A stretch of 64,000 nucleotides of DNA from Bombella sp. ESL0385 (lineage in GTDB: Bacteria; Pseudomonadota; Alphaproteobacteria; Acetobacterales; Acetobacteraceae). The stretch is from assembly GCF_009725755.1 (NCBI RefSeq), contig NZ_WNIJ01000001.1:1240001-1304000 (forward strand), read 5' to 3'. The number at the start of each line of letters is the position of its first letter. Positions within the stretch are counted from its first letter, which is position 1. Below are positions 44,510 to 54,115 of the stretch, piece by piece. The notes under the pieces were generated by a model that searched no databases, was not told where the DNA came from, and was given only the letters and a program-made list of their open reading frames with translations. A program made the translations under genes and the position numbers.

Positions 44510-45871
44510 ATGCCCACTATATCACCAACCCACCATCCCCTCCTGATGCTCACAACCGGCCTCATCGCTATTGTGCTGCTTATTGGGGTGTCCGTCCTCA
44601 TCTCCCTTTCGGAGATTTCCTTCGCTGCGGCGCGCGAGACGCGTATGCGTGCCCTAGCCGAGGCCGGGGATAAACGCGCCCGTGCCTTCCTTCGCCTCCG
44701 CCGCAATAGCGGACAAGTGATGACGGCTATCCAAATCTGCCTCAACGCGGTTGGGATTCTCGGCGGTGTGATTGGTGATGCCCTCCTTACCGACCCCTTT
44801 GCCGATGGGCTTTGCGCGTTAGGTATGGCCGCCCCTTTAGCGGAGAAAATAGGCTCCTTCAGCTCCTTTATCCTCGTCACTGGGCTATTCGTCCTCTTTG
44901 CGGACCTCCTGCCCAAACGCACAGCGATGAACGCCCCGGATAAAATCGCCCTCGCTGTTGGATGGTTCCCCGCCCTTGTCCTAAAATTGCTTTACCCGGC
45001 TGTGTGGGTCTTTTCGCATATTGCAGACCTCATCTTAAAACTCCTGCGCATCCCTGCTACCGCCACGGTAGAGCCTGTCACACCGGAGGACCTCCGCGCC
45101 ATTCTGGCCGCAGGTACAGCCTCTGGCGTGTTATTAGAGCAAGAACATCAGATGATTCAAAATGTCATGGCCTTACAGACACGCTCTGTGACCTCCGCCA
45201 TGACCCCGCGTGATGAAATCGTCTATCTTGATGTCAATGAAAGCTTGGAGAGCCAACGCGATAAAGTCCGTGTCCGACCTTACTCGCGCTATCCTTTATG
45301 TAATGGCTCGTTAGACCAAGTCATCGGCTCTATTCGGGCTGAAGATGTTCTCGTGGCTGTGGTAGATGAACCCGCCACTCTAACAGACCCGCAAAAAGCC
45401 CCTCCCAAACAAATCTTCAACATGCGGCGTGATGTTCTCTCCCTGCCCGATACGCTTAATCTTTGGGAGACGCTCGCGCAGTTCGATACACATGGGGCAG
45501 GTTTTGCGCTCATCTTTAACGAATATGGGCTAGTTGTTGGCCTCATCACCTATAAGGATATTATGGGTGCGCTCATGGATGGGCTTGCTAACCCATTTGA
45601 GGAACAAGCCATCGTCCGCCGTGATGATGATTCTTGGCTCATTGACGGGGCAGCCCCTGTTCTTGATGTCGTGCGGGAGCTTGATATTCCTCTCATTCTT
45701 GACCATGCCGAGTTTGATACAATCGGCGGCTTTGTCATCCACCGCCTCCGCCGTATGGCCCGCAAGGCTGATCGTATTGAGGTTGCAGGGTTCCGCTTTG
45801 AGGTAGTCGATGTCGAGCGATTCCGCATCAATCAGCTCCTCGTCACACGGATGAAGAAGGCCATTCCATGA
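44510..45871 (+). CDS. CNNM/CBS/CorC_HlyC-domain membrane protein (hemolysin C family)
   Basis: A 453-residue inner-membrane protein with the DUF21/CNNM transmembrane domain (four hydrophobic segments within residues 10-165, with SLSEISFAAARETRM at the start), a CBS pair in the middle (TRSVTSAMTPRDEIVYLD) and a CorC_HlyC domain at the C-terminus. Relatives are linked to magnesium or cobalt handling; older names say hemolysin, for which there is no basis here. Ten bp after ligA and overlapping pncA by 4 bp, so probably in the same transcript. Confidence 0.88.
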   Translation: MPTISPTHHPLLMLTTGLIAIVLLIGVSVLISLSEISFAAARETRMRALAEAGDKRARAFLRLRRNSGQVMTAIQICLNAVGILGGVIGDALLTDPFADGLCALGMAAPLAEKIGSFSSFILVTGLFVLFADLLPKRTAMNAPDKIALAVGWFPALVLKLLYPAVWVFSHIADLILKLLRIPATATVEPVTPEDLRAILAAGTASGVLLEQEHQMIQNVMALQTRSVTSAMTPRDEIVYLDVNESLESQRDKVRVRPYSRYPLCNGSLDQVIGSIRAEDVLVAVVDEPATLTDPQKAPPKQIFNMRRDVLSLPDTLNLWETLAQFDTHGAGFALIFNEYGLVVGLITYKDIMGALMDGLANPFEEQAIVRRDDDSWLIDGAAPVLDVVRELDIPLILDHAEFDTIGGFVIHRLRRMARKADRIEVAGFRFEVVDVERFRINQLLVTRMKKAIP

Positions 45872-46446
45872 CGCCCTCTCTTGCCACACCGTACGGCACG
45901 GCCCAAGATGCGCTGCTCATTATCGATATGCAGCGGGACTTCATGCCCGGTGGGGCCTTGCCTGTCTCCGATGGGGATAGGCTCATCCCTCATATCAATC
46001 AGCTAACAAAGCTTGGCTTTCGTGCCGTCATCGCTACGCAGGACTGGCACCCGGCAGGCCATTGCTCCTTCACCCAACAAGGCGGGTCTTGGCCTATCCA
46101 TTGCCTTGCAGGCAGCCACGGTGCCGCCTTTGTGGATGGGTTAAACCACAGCCCTATAACCCATATCATCCGCAAAGGCACAGCATTGGGAGCAGACTCC
46201 AACTCCGCCTTTTACGATGATACAGGCACATCCACCGGGCTAACCGCCCTGCTCAAAGGCTTAGGCGTATCCCGCGTCTTTCTCTGCGGTGTGGCGTTAG
46301 ATGTCTGCGTACTCGCAAGCGCGCGCCACGCCGTGCAGGATGGCTTTACCACCACCATCCTCCAACACGCCTCTGCGGGCATCAACATCACGCCTGAGTT
46401 TTTCGCAAAAGCCAAGCGTGAGCAGATTCATATCAGCAACCCCTAA
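45868..46446 (+). CDS. pncA: Nicotinamidase
   Basis: A 192-residue cysteine hydrolase that converts nicotinamide to nicotinate for NAD salvage. Catalytic triad D20 (IIDMQRDF), K103 and C147 (GVALDVCVLASARHA). Metal ligands fit D59 and H61 (QDWHPAGH) with H78. The cis-peptide GVALD is present. It ends 1 bp before the convergent glycoamylase-like gene. Confidence 0.95.
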   Translation: MTPSLATPYGTAQDALLIIDMQRDFMPGGALPVSDGDRLIPHINQLTKLGFRAVIATQDWHPAGHCSFTQQGGSWPIHCLAGSHGAAFVDGLNHSPITHIIRKGTALGADSNSAFYDDTGTSTGLTALLKGLGVSRVFLCGVALDVCVLASARHAVQDGFTTTILQHASAGINITPEFFAKAKREQIHISNP

Positions 46447-46447
46447 T

Positions 46448-47914
46448 TCACGGCATCGTCTCTTGCGGCTTCGAGAGCCATCCCCCCGTAAATCCGGCTT
46501 TCTCCAACCCTGCACGGATATAACGGTTCTTCCGCATCACCTTCCATACAAAGCCGCTGCGTAGATTCTCAATCATCAGCAAAATTGGCCCTTGATCAAT
46601 ACCAAGCTGCTGCTCATCCACCCAAAACCCATCCTTCGTCTCAAAACTTGGGTTAAACGCATCCAAAAAACCATATTGATTATAAATCCGCGCCCCGTAG
46701 CGTTCCTTCATCGCTTTTAGCGCAGGCAGCGTAATTTCCGGCGCAAACGCAACGGACCCACCTATGGCCGTTGGGGCAATCGTACCATCATCTAAGACAT
46801 AATCGCGCCCCGCCCCACGGGCACTATAAGCCATAAAATGCCGCTTCTGCCCATCGACCTCACGCTCAGCCTCACCCGGCCCATCGGAGGCCGTTAAGCC
46901 CCAGACATTCTCGTCATATCCCCGCCAATGGCCCGGATTATGCACGGCATAATCCCGCTGCGCATAAACAGCCTCACGACTATTCTGGAAGTAATCGTAC
47001 CCGCGCTCACGGCTCGCTTTATCGCGAATATCACGGAAATCGACCCACGATTCGCTATATTGATGCCCAAATAATGGCGCGAAATTAAGGAGGTGATGCC
47101 CGTAAAACTCCCCTTGCTGTCCTTTATGCGTCTCCGTCCAACGGTCCCATGTTTCCGCTGGCAGAGCATGAGATGGGGCCCCTAACGCCATAACATACAG
47201 CATCAGCCCCTCATTATAGCCTTTCCATTCCGCAGAGAGGAACTTATCAGGCGGCATCCACCCCATGCTCAACCAAGAGCTTTTACCGCCTGTCATCCAA
47301 CGCCAATTCACACGGCGATAAAGCTTATCCGCTAATGCCCGAATCTCACGCTCATCAGCATTATGTCCATCATAATAGGACTGGGTGAATAACACCCCAG
47401 CCATCAATAAGGCCGTATCAATACTCGAAAGTTCCGACCAATCTGCCACGCGCAAACCGGTCTCAGAATCTAAGAAATGATAGAAAAACCCACGATACCC
47501 CGCCGTCCCATTCACCGCGCGCCCTTGCGGTAAAGAGAGAAGAAAACGCAGCGTGACCAAACTGCGCTCCACAGCCTGCGCCCGTGTGATATAGCCACGC
47601 TCCACACCAATGCCATAAGCTGTCAAACCAAAGCCAACACTGGCAATACTCGCCGCCCCATGCGGCAAAGGCGCACGGTCTGGCACCAACCCATTGCGCG
47701 GATTCGCCGTCTCCCAAAACCAATTAAAGGTCCGATGCTCTACCTCCTCAAGGAAAATATCATGAGAGGAAAGAGAGGCCCTAGAGGACTGTACTGCCGA
47801 GGATGCCGCATAAGACGTTGAGGGGATCATACACCCTCCCCCCACACATGCTGCTATCCCTACATATAAGAAACGCCACACGAATGAGCGTAAAACGACA
47901 CGGGACTCCGTCAT
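46448..47914 (-). CDS. Secreted glycoamylase-like (GH144-like) protein
   Basis: A 488-residue protein with an N-terminal signal peptide (FVWRFLYVGIAACVGGG, cleavage probably after TSYA). The mature part is a glycoamylase-like alpha/alpha barrel: FNWFWETANPRNGLVPDR, ASVGFGLTAYGIGVERGYI, FYHFLDSETG and WSELSSIDTALLMAGVL. These motifs are shared with bacterial PF10091 proteins, including GH144 endo-beta-1,2-glucanases. So it probably cleaves a glucan in the periplasm or outside. The exact linkage cannot be read. It lies at the left edge of the glycan island and may process or degrade a related polymer. Confidence 0.82.
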   Translation of the reverse strand: MTESRVVLRSFVWRFLYVGIAACVGGGCMIPSTSYAASSAVQSSRASLSSHDIFLEEVEHRTFNWFWETANPRNGLVPDRAPLPHGAASIASVGFGLTAYGIGVERGYITRAQAVERSLVTLRFLLSLPQGRAVNGTAGYRGFFYHFLDSETGLRVADWSELSSIDTALLMAGVLFTQSYYDGHNADEREIRALADKLYRRVNWRWMTGGKSSWLSMGWMPPDKFLSAEWKGYNEGLMLYVMALGAPSHALPAETWDRWTETHKGQQGEFYGHHLLNFAPLFGHQYSESWVDFRDIRDKASRERGYDYFQNSREAVYAQRDYAVHNPGHWRGYDENVWGLTASDGPGEAEREVDGQKRHFMAYSARGAGRDYVLDDGTIAPTAIGGSVAFAPEITLPALKAMKERYGARIYNQYGFLDAFNPSFETKDGFWVDEQQLGIDQGPILLMIENLRSGFVWKVMRKNRYIRAGLEKAGFTGGWLSKPQETMP

Positions 47915-48143
47915 ACTCTCTTATCCTCCCATCAAATCGCCTCTCTATGAAAAAACAAACCCCGCCACACCACAAGGACCAAATGGTCTCCCCCAAGGAG
48001 GAAAGGTATAAAATAAGATATATAATTATTTAATTAAATATAAACCATATATTAATGTATAATTAGACATATAATTTTTCTTCTTGAAGTTAAAAATATA
48101 GAGTATATTTTAAGTATTACGTTTTATTTATAGAAGGTTAATA
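47915..48143. other. AT-rich divergent intergenic region, left edge of the glycan island
   Basis: 229 bp between two divergent genes. The right 140 bases (about 48000-48140) are almost all A and T, unlike the rest of the window, and must hold the promoter of the mutase gene. AGAAGG precedes its ATG. The other side holds GGGAGGA for the glycoamylase-like gene. Confidence 0.6.
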
Positions 48144-49298
48144 ATGAAGTTCTGCGTTATTGGTGCTGGCTTTAGCGGGACCATCATTAGCCGTCATCTC
48201 GCCCTACATGGTCATGACGTTCTCCTATTAGATGAACGCCCACATCTCGCAGGTAACTGCCATACATCGCGTGACCCGAGCAGCCATATTATGCTTCACC
48301 ATTATGGGCCACATATCTTTCATACAGCCCATCATCATGTTTGGGAATTTATAACGCAATTTGGTACATTTCGGCCCTATATTAATCGGGTCAAAGCCAT
48401 AGCTCAAAATCACGTCTTTTCTTTACCTATTAATTTGATGACCATAAATCAATTTTATAAAAAGACACTAAATCCTCAAGAAGCAGAACAATTTATCTAT
48501 AATATCGCTGACAAAACAATCAAAAATCCTTCCAATTTTGAAGAACAAGCAATCTCCCTCATCGGAAAAGACTTATACAATACCTTCTTCCGAGGCTACA
48601 CACGCAAACAATGGGGGATGGACCCTAAGGAGCTTCCTGCTTCCATCCTAAAAAGGCTACCAATACGGTTCAATTATGATGACAATTACTTTAACCACCC
48701 TTATCAAGGGATTCCAGAGCAAGGCTATACAGCCCTTATTAACTCTATGCTGCTCAACCTCCCTATAGACATCCAACTCAATACAAGGTTTGAAGATATT
48801 CCTTTCAAAAATCAATTTGACCATATCTTCTATACAGGACCACTTGACCGTTACTTTAACTATGCCTACGGCCGTCTACCCTATCGCACATTAGATTTTG
48901 AAAAATATGAAGGCCTTGGTGATTACCAAGGCACAGCCGTCATCAATTATTGTGATGAAGCCGTTCCCTACACACGCATCGCCGAGCATAAACATTTCAC
49001 CCCATGGGAGGCACCACATCTTAAAAAGACCGTTTGGTTTCGGGAATATAGCCGCCTCGCTCAAGCTGATGATGCGCCTTATTACCCTATACGGCTTGCT
49101 CATAAGAGCCAAAACCTAGCCCATTACATCCAAAAAGCACGGGCGACCCCTCATGTGTCCTTTCTAGGACGACTCGGCACTTATAGATATTTAGATATGG
49201 ATGTCACAATCAACGAAGCCCTTCAGGCCTGCCAGAAGATAGACCACGCCCTAAAGAGCGATACGCCTATCCCCAGCTTTTTTATAGACCCGTCCTAA
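48144..49298 (+). CDS. glf: UDP-galactopyranose mutase
   Basis: A 384-residue flavoenzyme that interconverts UDP-galactopyranose and UDP-galactofuranose, the donor for Galf-containing glycans. The FAD site is VIGAGFSGTI at residues 5-14; HHYGPHIFHT, the conserved GYTRKQWGMDP and RLPIRFNYDDNYFN are UGM-specific, as is PYTRIAEHKHF. Codon use is more A/T-rich than in the dcw cluster, which suggests acquisition by transfer. It converges with the GT2 gene, 6 bp apart. Confidence 0.96.
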   Translation: MKFCVIGAGFSGTIISRHLALHGHDVLLLDERPHLAGNCHTSRDPSSHIMLHHYGPHIFHTAHHHVWEFITQFGTFRPYINRVKAIAQNHVFSLPINLMTINQFYKKTLNPQEAEQFIYNIADKTIKNPSNFEEQAISLIGKDLYNTFFRGYTRKQWGMDPKELPASILKRLPIRFNYDDNYFNHPYQGIPEQGYTALINSMLLNLPIDIQLNTRFEDIPFKNQFDHIFYTGPLDRYFNYAYGRLPYRTLDFEKYEGLGDYQGTAVINYCDEAVPYTRIAEHKHFTPWEAPHLKKTVWFREYSRLAQADDAPYYPIRLAHKSQNLAHYIQKARATPHVSFLGRLGTYRYLDMDVTINEALQACQKIDHALKSDTPIPSFFIDPS

Positions 49299-49304
49299 AA
49301 GAGC

Positions 49305-51230
49305 TTAACTATGCAAGGTCAGGCTTCCAGCCCGCTCCATCGGAATAGTATCCAGAATATAACGCCACTCCTCCCGCAAGCGCGATGCGACATCAGCTTC
49401 CTCAATCATATCCAACAGATAATTCAGCCGCTCCTCCCACGCATAGCGGACGATATTTTCAGCATCTCGCAAGGCAGGTACACGGCGGAGACGTTCCAAT
49501 TCATTCCGTGTTGCATGTTCACGCAATAAAATATTCTCATTTACCGCGGTGGATGTATCCTCAAGCTGCGTGATGTAAGAGTTCGCCCAATAATCAGCAT
49601 AACGCTCAACACCGAAGGAAATCGCACCATCTAGCCCGCTATTACGCGCATATTTCCAAACCCATTCCACAATAGATTTAAAATAATAATGCGAGACATA
49701 GATTTTATCGAAATACCCGTGGTCAGAGAAAGCAGGGTCCCGCCCGATCCCCGGCGGTGGGTTGCGATATTCATGCAAACCGCCATTAGCCAACCGGTAA
49801 GTAAAGGAATCACCATGCCAAGCCAGTGGGTTATGCGGGCGTGATTGCAGCACGCTATGAGGCCGACAGACTGTCTTAACAAGACGCCATCCCTCACCAA
49901 CACGCCCATGAGACACAATCACCCTATTACGCTGTGTCAGCGGGATTGTAAGGTCGGAGAAACCATTCTGATTCACTTCAGACGAGATAAACTGCCAATT
50001 AAGCGCGATAGCATCGGCATCCCATCGCTCCATGCCTTTTAAATAATCTTGTACCCTATCAAACATCGGCGATAATGTTATGAACTCATCCCCATCAAGG
50101 ATAAAGCTCCATTCATAATCCAAAATATCGGGCAAAATATTCAACGCATGTCCATATGCTTTTAACTGCGCTGAATCCCCTAACGAGACCTTATTATCAA
50201 TATATGTAATGATACCTTCATGATGTAAGGCTTTTAACAAAACATCAGATTGGTCATCATTATCATTACTATAGATAAAGAAATGCTCAACACCGATATT
50301 TCTATGATAGGCAATCCATTCTAATAGATAAATACCCTCATTGCGTACTGTGGAAAGCAGGCACACTTTTTTACGCGGCTGGATATGGCGGCGCATATAA
50401 TGCACCAGCATTTGTAAAAAGCCTTCCGGGGCCCCAACCACACCGTAAGTCAGCCTTATATTACCCTCATCACAGACCAAAGAGGCGCGTGATGCAGGAC
50501 GACCCTCATCATCCCACGCAACCAAAGCCTTAATAGCCTCGACCCAGAAGCCCTCTTTCACCTTCTGCCCCAAAGCCCCTAATAGAGCCTCATCCTTAAA
50601 GAGCAGGGCCGCAAAGGCGCGCATATCCGCCGCCCGCATGAAAGGAAAAACGGCATCCAGCACATGCTGGAGGCACGGCCCCTCATAAGTGAGAATCAAT
50701 GTGCGTAATGCGTCTGGCCTCAAAGCTTGCCGGAAATGCCCCGCTAAGGCACGACCAAGCTCCAGCAAGCTCCCCTCAGGCTCTACTGGACAGAAGCGGA
50801 ACTGCTCCCACCCCTTCATCTGCACGCAATCACCGAGGAGATGGTTAACACCCTTTGTATAAGACCATGCGTGCGTTGTGCAGAAACGCTCTTGTACAAA
50901 AACGCTCTCTAACCCCGCATATTCCCCACTTTCTACCGTTTTAATGCGGCGAAAAGGAATCACTGTGCCTTTATAGAGGAACTGATCCACCCATAGGACA
51001 GAAGGCATTGTACCTTCCTCCATAGGGGGCTCTGCTGTTAAGAATGCATAATCAGGCCATTGTGGGAATACCACACACAATAATGGGCGATAGAGTGACG
51101 TACCATCCTCTGCGCGCGAGACCATCTCATCACAACGCACATGGCACACCGCACCGTCTGCCTGCCTCACAGCTAGCCAGCCTCCGTGGGCAGTTTCCAA
51201 ATAAAAAAAACTTCCCCGGTCTGCTTTCAT
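49305..51230 (-). CDS. Large glycosyltransferase, GT2-type catalytic domain with N-terminal extension
   Basis: A 641-residue protein. From about residue 285 it matches GT2-type enzymes of the Glyco_tranf_2_4 group: KVCLLSTVRNEGIYLLEWIAYHRNIGVEHF, then FILDGDEFI with the acidic metal site D379-G-D381. The first 280 residues are not a known domain; they open with FFYLETAHGGWLAVRQADG and contain GWEQFRFCPV at 140-149, echoing the WE(R/Q)F motif of the three small island proteins. The ATG at 51230 is set by AGAAGG 9-10 nt upstream; a TTG at 51239 is less likely. It has no signal peptide. Confidence 0.85.
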   Translation of the reverse strand: MKADRGSFFYLETAHGGWLAVRQADGAVCHVRCDEMVSRAEDGTSLYRPLLCVVFPQWPDYAFLTAEPPMEEGTMPSVLWVDQFLYKGTVIPFRRIKTVESGEYAGLESVFVQERFCTTHAWSYTKGVNHLLGDCVQMKGWEQFRFCPVEPEGSLLELGRALAGHFRQALRPDALRTLILTYEGPCLQHVLDAVFPFMRAADMRAFAALLFKDEALLGALGQKVKEGFWVEAIKALVAWDDEGRPASRASLVCDEGNIRLTYGVVGAPEGFLQMLVHYMRRHIQPRKKVCLLSTVRNEGIYLLEWIAYHRNIGVEHFFIYSNDNDDQSDVLLKALHHEGIITYIDNKVSLGDSAQLKAYGHALNILPDILDYEWSFILDGDEFITLSPMFDRVQDYLKGMERWDADAIALNWQFISSEVNQNGFSDLTIPLTQRNRVIVSHGRVGEGWRLVKTVCRPHSVLQSRPHNPLAWHGDSFTYRLANGGLHEYRNPPPGIGRDPAFSDHGYFDKIYVSHYYFKSIVEWVWKYARNSGLDGAISFGVERYADYWANSYITQLEDTSTAVNENILLREHATRNELERLRRVPALRDAENIVRYAWEERLNYLLDMIEEADVASRLREEWRYILDTIPMERAGSLTLHS

Positions 51231-51314
51231 GCCTGACAACCCTTCTGCATTCTTACCACACTAATCTCGCTTTTTTATCTTGGCACCTTTATCAGGTATT
51301 GGTATTGTTTGGCT

Positions 51315-52208
51315 ATGCAGACATTACCTCTCCCATCGGCTGGCACCATTCCCATCGTTCTAGGCCTAAGCGAAAACTTCGCGCCTTACGCCTATACTAC
51401 CATACAATCCGGGTTAGACAATATTCTTCCCGGGGTTCGTTTGGCCTTTTACCTATTCCATGAGGGGATGTCCGAGGCGGTGCAAAATATTGGCCGCGCC
51501 CTCTTTAACACGGACCGCTCAGAGATCCATTTCGTGGATGTCAGCGAGTGGATGAACAGGCATAATCCTTCTTACTTGGGCCATGCCTCGCGCCCTACTT
51601 TCTACCGCCTTGCAATCCCAGAGCTGCTGCATAATTTTCCGCGTGTTATCTATCTTGATTCTGACATCTTTATGCGGCGTTGCCCGAGCTTACTTTATTA
51701 TTCCATCCATAAAGATGCCCAAATTGGGGCCACACGGGACCTTTTGATGATCCCTGCTCAGCATAATGGCTTCCGCCTCCCGCAAGAAGTCGCTGGGGGA
51801 CCTCCTTTAATTGATTATCATCGCGGCGCGCTTGGGGTTCAAAACTCTGATGACTATTTCCAAGGTGGTGTGCTGGTTATCAATATCAACAAAATTACAG
51901 AGCATCAGGTCAAAGAATGTGGTGCATTATGTGGTACGCTCTTTTGGATGATGGACCAAGATATCCTTAATCGCATCTTCTATGGCCGTGTTTGTTTTAT
52001 TCATCCCAATTGGGATGTTTGCTGGGGGCCGGGATGTGAAGAAGCAAGTGAGAATCTGCCCGACCATTGGCGCGATCTCTACCAAGAGACCTTAAAAGAC
52101 CCATTTGCCATCCATTATACCGGCTTCCCTAAACCATGGAATGGATGGGATGGTCCTTACACCGATGATTACCGTAAAACGCTCGAACGCGTTATGGTAC
52201 GCTTCTAA
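51315..52208 (+). CDS. Glycosyltransferase family 8
   Basis: A 297-residue retaining GT-A enzyme of the LgtC/GT8 type. The metal-binding DxD is in VIYLDSDIFMRRCP, and the C-terminal His motif is AIHYTGFPKPWNG; PIVLGLSENFAPYAYTTIQS opens the fold. Such enzymes add galactose or glucose to LPS or capsule. A TTG at 51309 is an alternative start. It is closed by a strong terminator and is transcribed against its neighbours. Confidence 0.92.
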   Translation: MQTLPLPSAGTIPIVLGLSENFAPYAYTTIQSGLDNILPGVRLAFYLFHEGMSEAVQNIGRALFNTDRSEIHFVDVSEWMNRHNPSYLGHASRPTFYRLAIPELLHNFPRVIYLDSDIFMRRCPSLLYYSIHKDAQIGATRDLLMIPAQHNGFRLPQEVAGGPPLIDYHRGALGVQNSDDYFQGGVLVININKITEHQVKECGALCGTLFWMMDQDILNRIFYGRVCFIHPNWDVCWGPGCEEASENLPDHWRDLYQETLKDPFAIHYTGFPKPWNGWDGPYTDDYRKTLERVMVRF

Positions 52209-52219
52209 GATCTAAGACA

Positions 52220-52255
52220 ACACCCCAGAGACATCATCTCTGGGGTGTTTTTTTT
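52220..52255 (+). terminator. Rho-independent terminator after the GT8 gene
   Basis: A perfect 12-bp stem, ACACCCCAGAGA with TCTCTGGGGTGT, a 5-nt loop and eight T bases. It lies 12 bp past the stop. Confidence 0.95.
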
Positions 52256-52317
52256 GCCCTTAACACCACCCCTTTCATAATTCCTTTAAAACTATGAAAG
52301 GGTATGTATCGCTGCAA

Positions 52318-52959
52318 TCAGTCTTCCAACGGCACGTCAGAACGTGTCACTGTTAGCTTTATCTGGTCGCTCTCTGGGCTAAGCAACAGCACATCCACAG
52401 ACTTACCCGGCGGAATCTCACCAATCTCAGCCAGCTTCTCAAGATTCCGAGAAAGAGCCACTTTATGCTCGCCGAGCCAGAAGTAGTTCCCGATATTATG
52501 GGCAACATCCGGCCATGTCAGGCCGCTCACCGGCTTACCATTAATCTTCAACTCAGCAAAAGAGCCATCAATAAAAATGGAGAAAGCATCCATCATGGGC
52601 TTTGTCAGAGGGATGAAACGTTCCCAATCCAACAGGTAGCCAGCATACCAGTGTGTATCTTCGTTGCTAGGGTTAATGGAGAGGAATGTCCCCGCAGCCC
52701 CTTGCGTTTGAAGCCCAACAATATGCTTACCAGCCTCCACAAATTGTGCCTCTGGTAAACCTTGAGGGATAGAAGATGTCCGGCGCAGCATTACACGTGA
52801 CGGCGTTTGCACGGGCCAAGAAGAAATCATAAACAAATCAGGATATTCACACGGTGTCAGAAACTGACGACGCAAATCCTTCCGGTCGGCATCATAATTT
52901 AGAACATGGCCGAACCAATCCATAAGCCATACACGTTGCAAAGCATCAAAATCAGGCAT
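52318..52959 (-). CDS. Island paralogue A, about 215-residue family of unknown function
   Basis: A 213-residue protein I do not recognise from any named family. It shares with the proteins at 54116 and 56821 the N-terminal pattern (R-V/I-W-F/L-L/M-D-x-F/Y-G-H-x-x-x-Y), FLSIN at 92-96, WERFIPLT at 112-119 and a similar C-terminal beta-rich end (VDVLLL, IKLTVTR). FLSIN plus WE-x-F is the spacing seen in fascin-like beta-trefoil repeats, so a lectin-like fold is a guess. There is no signal peptide. The start at 52959 has AAGGA 7 nt upstream. It is the most divergent of the three and has no GT32 directly downstream. Confidence 0.8.
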   Translation of the reverse strand: MPDFDALQRVWLMDWFGHVLNYDADRKDLRRQFLTPCEYPDLFMISSWPVQTPSRVMLRRTSSIPQGLPEAQFVEAGKHIVGLQTQGAAGTFLSINPSNEDTHWYAGYLLDWERFIPLTKPMMDAFSIFIDGSFAELKINGKPVSGLTWPDVAHNIGNYFWLGEHKVALSRNLEKLAEIGEIPPGKSVDVLLLSPESDQIKLTVTRSDVPLED

Positions 52960-53070
52960 AGACATTTCCTTCACTGAAGATAGGACATACGCCAACAGGC
53001 GTACACTCTCTTAACAGGCTTTACCAGAATCCTAACAAAACATCAAAAAAAGATGCGCACTACACTCCAT

Positions 53071-54111
53071 TTATAATGCAGCGGGGTTCTGCACTATAGG
53101 TGAGATAGACGCAGAATAATGCACGCGACCTGTATGCTGCTCATGCCCGCCTCTCTCACCAACGGTTGTATATTCCACGCCGTTGCTTAAACTATGAATA
53201 TGACGGACTGGTCCCTCGTGAGCATAAGCCTCAATCATACGCGAATACATAATAGGGCCTGTCAGCACCAACGTACCATGCCGCCCAGTCCCCTGCATAT
53301 CCGGCTGATAAACCCGCAATAAACACATCACCTGATGGATAATACGCCGCATTAAAGGATGCCCAGACGCGCAGATGATATAATATTGCTCATACTCGCC
53401 ATAGGTCATATGCTGAACTTCGGGATGTTGACGCGCCCCATGCCACCATTGCGAGACCAAGAAGCGATCCTCAGGCTTAATAATCGTACTAAGCGGTGCT
53501 GCGATAACGGATTTTAAATCCACATAAACACCACCTACCGCGTATAAACATAAGTACCGGAACAGGTCAGCTTTCGCCGCACCATAATCAGGATGAATAG
53601 CCTGATAATATTCGTAAACCTCCTCGCTATAATAATCCAAGAGGAACTTTTTTATGTCAAAAAACCCACCATCAGACCAATAAAAATACTCATATTCTGA
53701 ATTTAAATGAATGAGCTGTGCGCGGTTTTCACGAAATATTTCGGGGTATTCTCCCGGATCACCCAAACCAATACCAATCTGATGAATATTCCTCTCAACC
53801 CCTCCATTAAGAGGCCGCTCGGCTACAGGGTCTGGAAGGATGGAAGGGTCAATCTCCTGAAAAATCTCATTCTTCCTTGGTGATGCAACATGCGTAACAC
53901 TCATATCATGGGCAAAAGAGAGGCAACCCTTCTCTGCATGTTGAAAAACATACCGCCCATTTGCCACATACTGACGCACATAGCCTCTTGCTTCTAACTC
54001 CTCTTGCGTGAGGGGGTGTGCCTCATCCTTATCAAACCAAGAACATAAATGGCGTTGTACAATCTCCCCATCATGCAGGGCGATATAAGTCCCCAGATAC
54101 CCAACGAACAT
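53071..54111 (-). CDS. GT32 (OCH1-like) glycosyltransferase B
   Basis: A 346-residue enzyme with the sugar-binding DXD-type domain of OCH1/GT32 transferases from about residue 105: NIHQIG, NSEYEYFYWSD and AKADLFRYLCLYAVGGVYVDLKS. The usual D-x-D is D198-L-K here. The first 95 residues are an extension shared with the protein at 57480 (MFVGYLGTYIAL; EKGCLSFAHDMS; IDPSILPDP). I start at 54111: GGAGGG is 8 nt upstream and this matches the paralogue's start; the frame is open to 54180. It lies 4 bp after paralogue B, so they are co-expressed. Confidence 0.88.
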   Translation of the reverse strand: MFVGYLGTYIALHDGEIVQRHLCSWFDKDEAHPLTQEELEARGYVRQYVANGRYVFQHAEKGCLSFAHDMSVTHVASPRKNEIFQEIDPSILPDPVAERPLNGGVERNIHQIGIGLGDPGEYPEIFRENRAQLIHLNSEYEYFYWSDGGFFDIKKFLLDYYSEEVYEYYQAIHPDYGAAKADLFRYLCLYAVGGVYVDLKSVIAAPLSTIIKPEDRFLVSQWWHGARQHPEVQHMTYGEYEQYYIICASGHPLMRRIIHQVMCLLRVYQPDMQGTGRHGTLVLTGPIMYSRMIEAYAHEGPVRHIHSLSNGVEYTTVGERGGHEQHTGRVHYSASISPIVQNPAAL

Positions 54112-54115
54112 GGCC

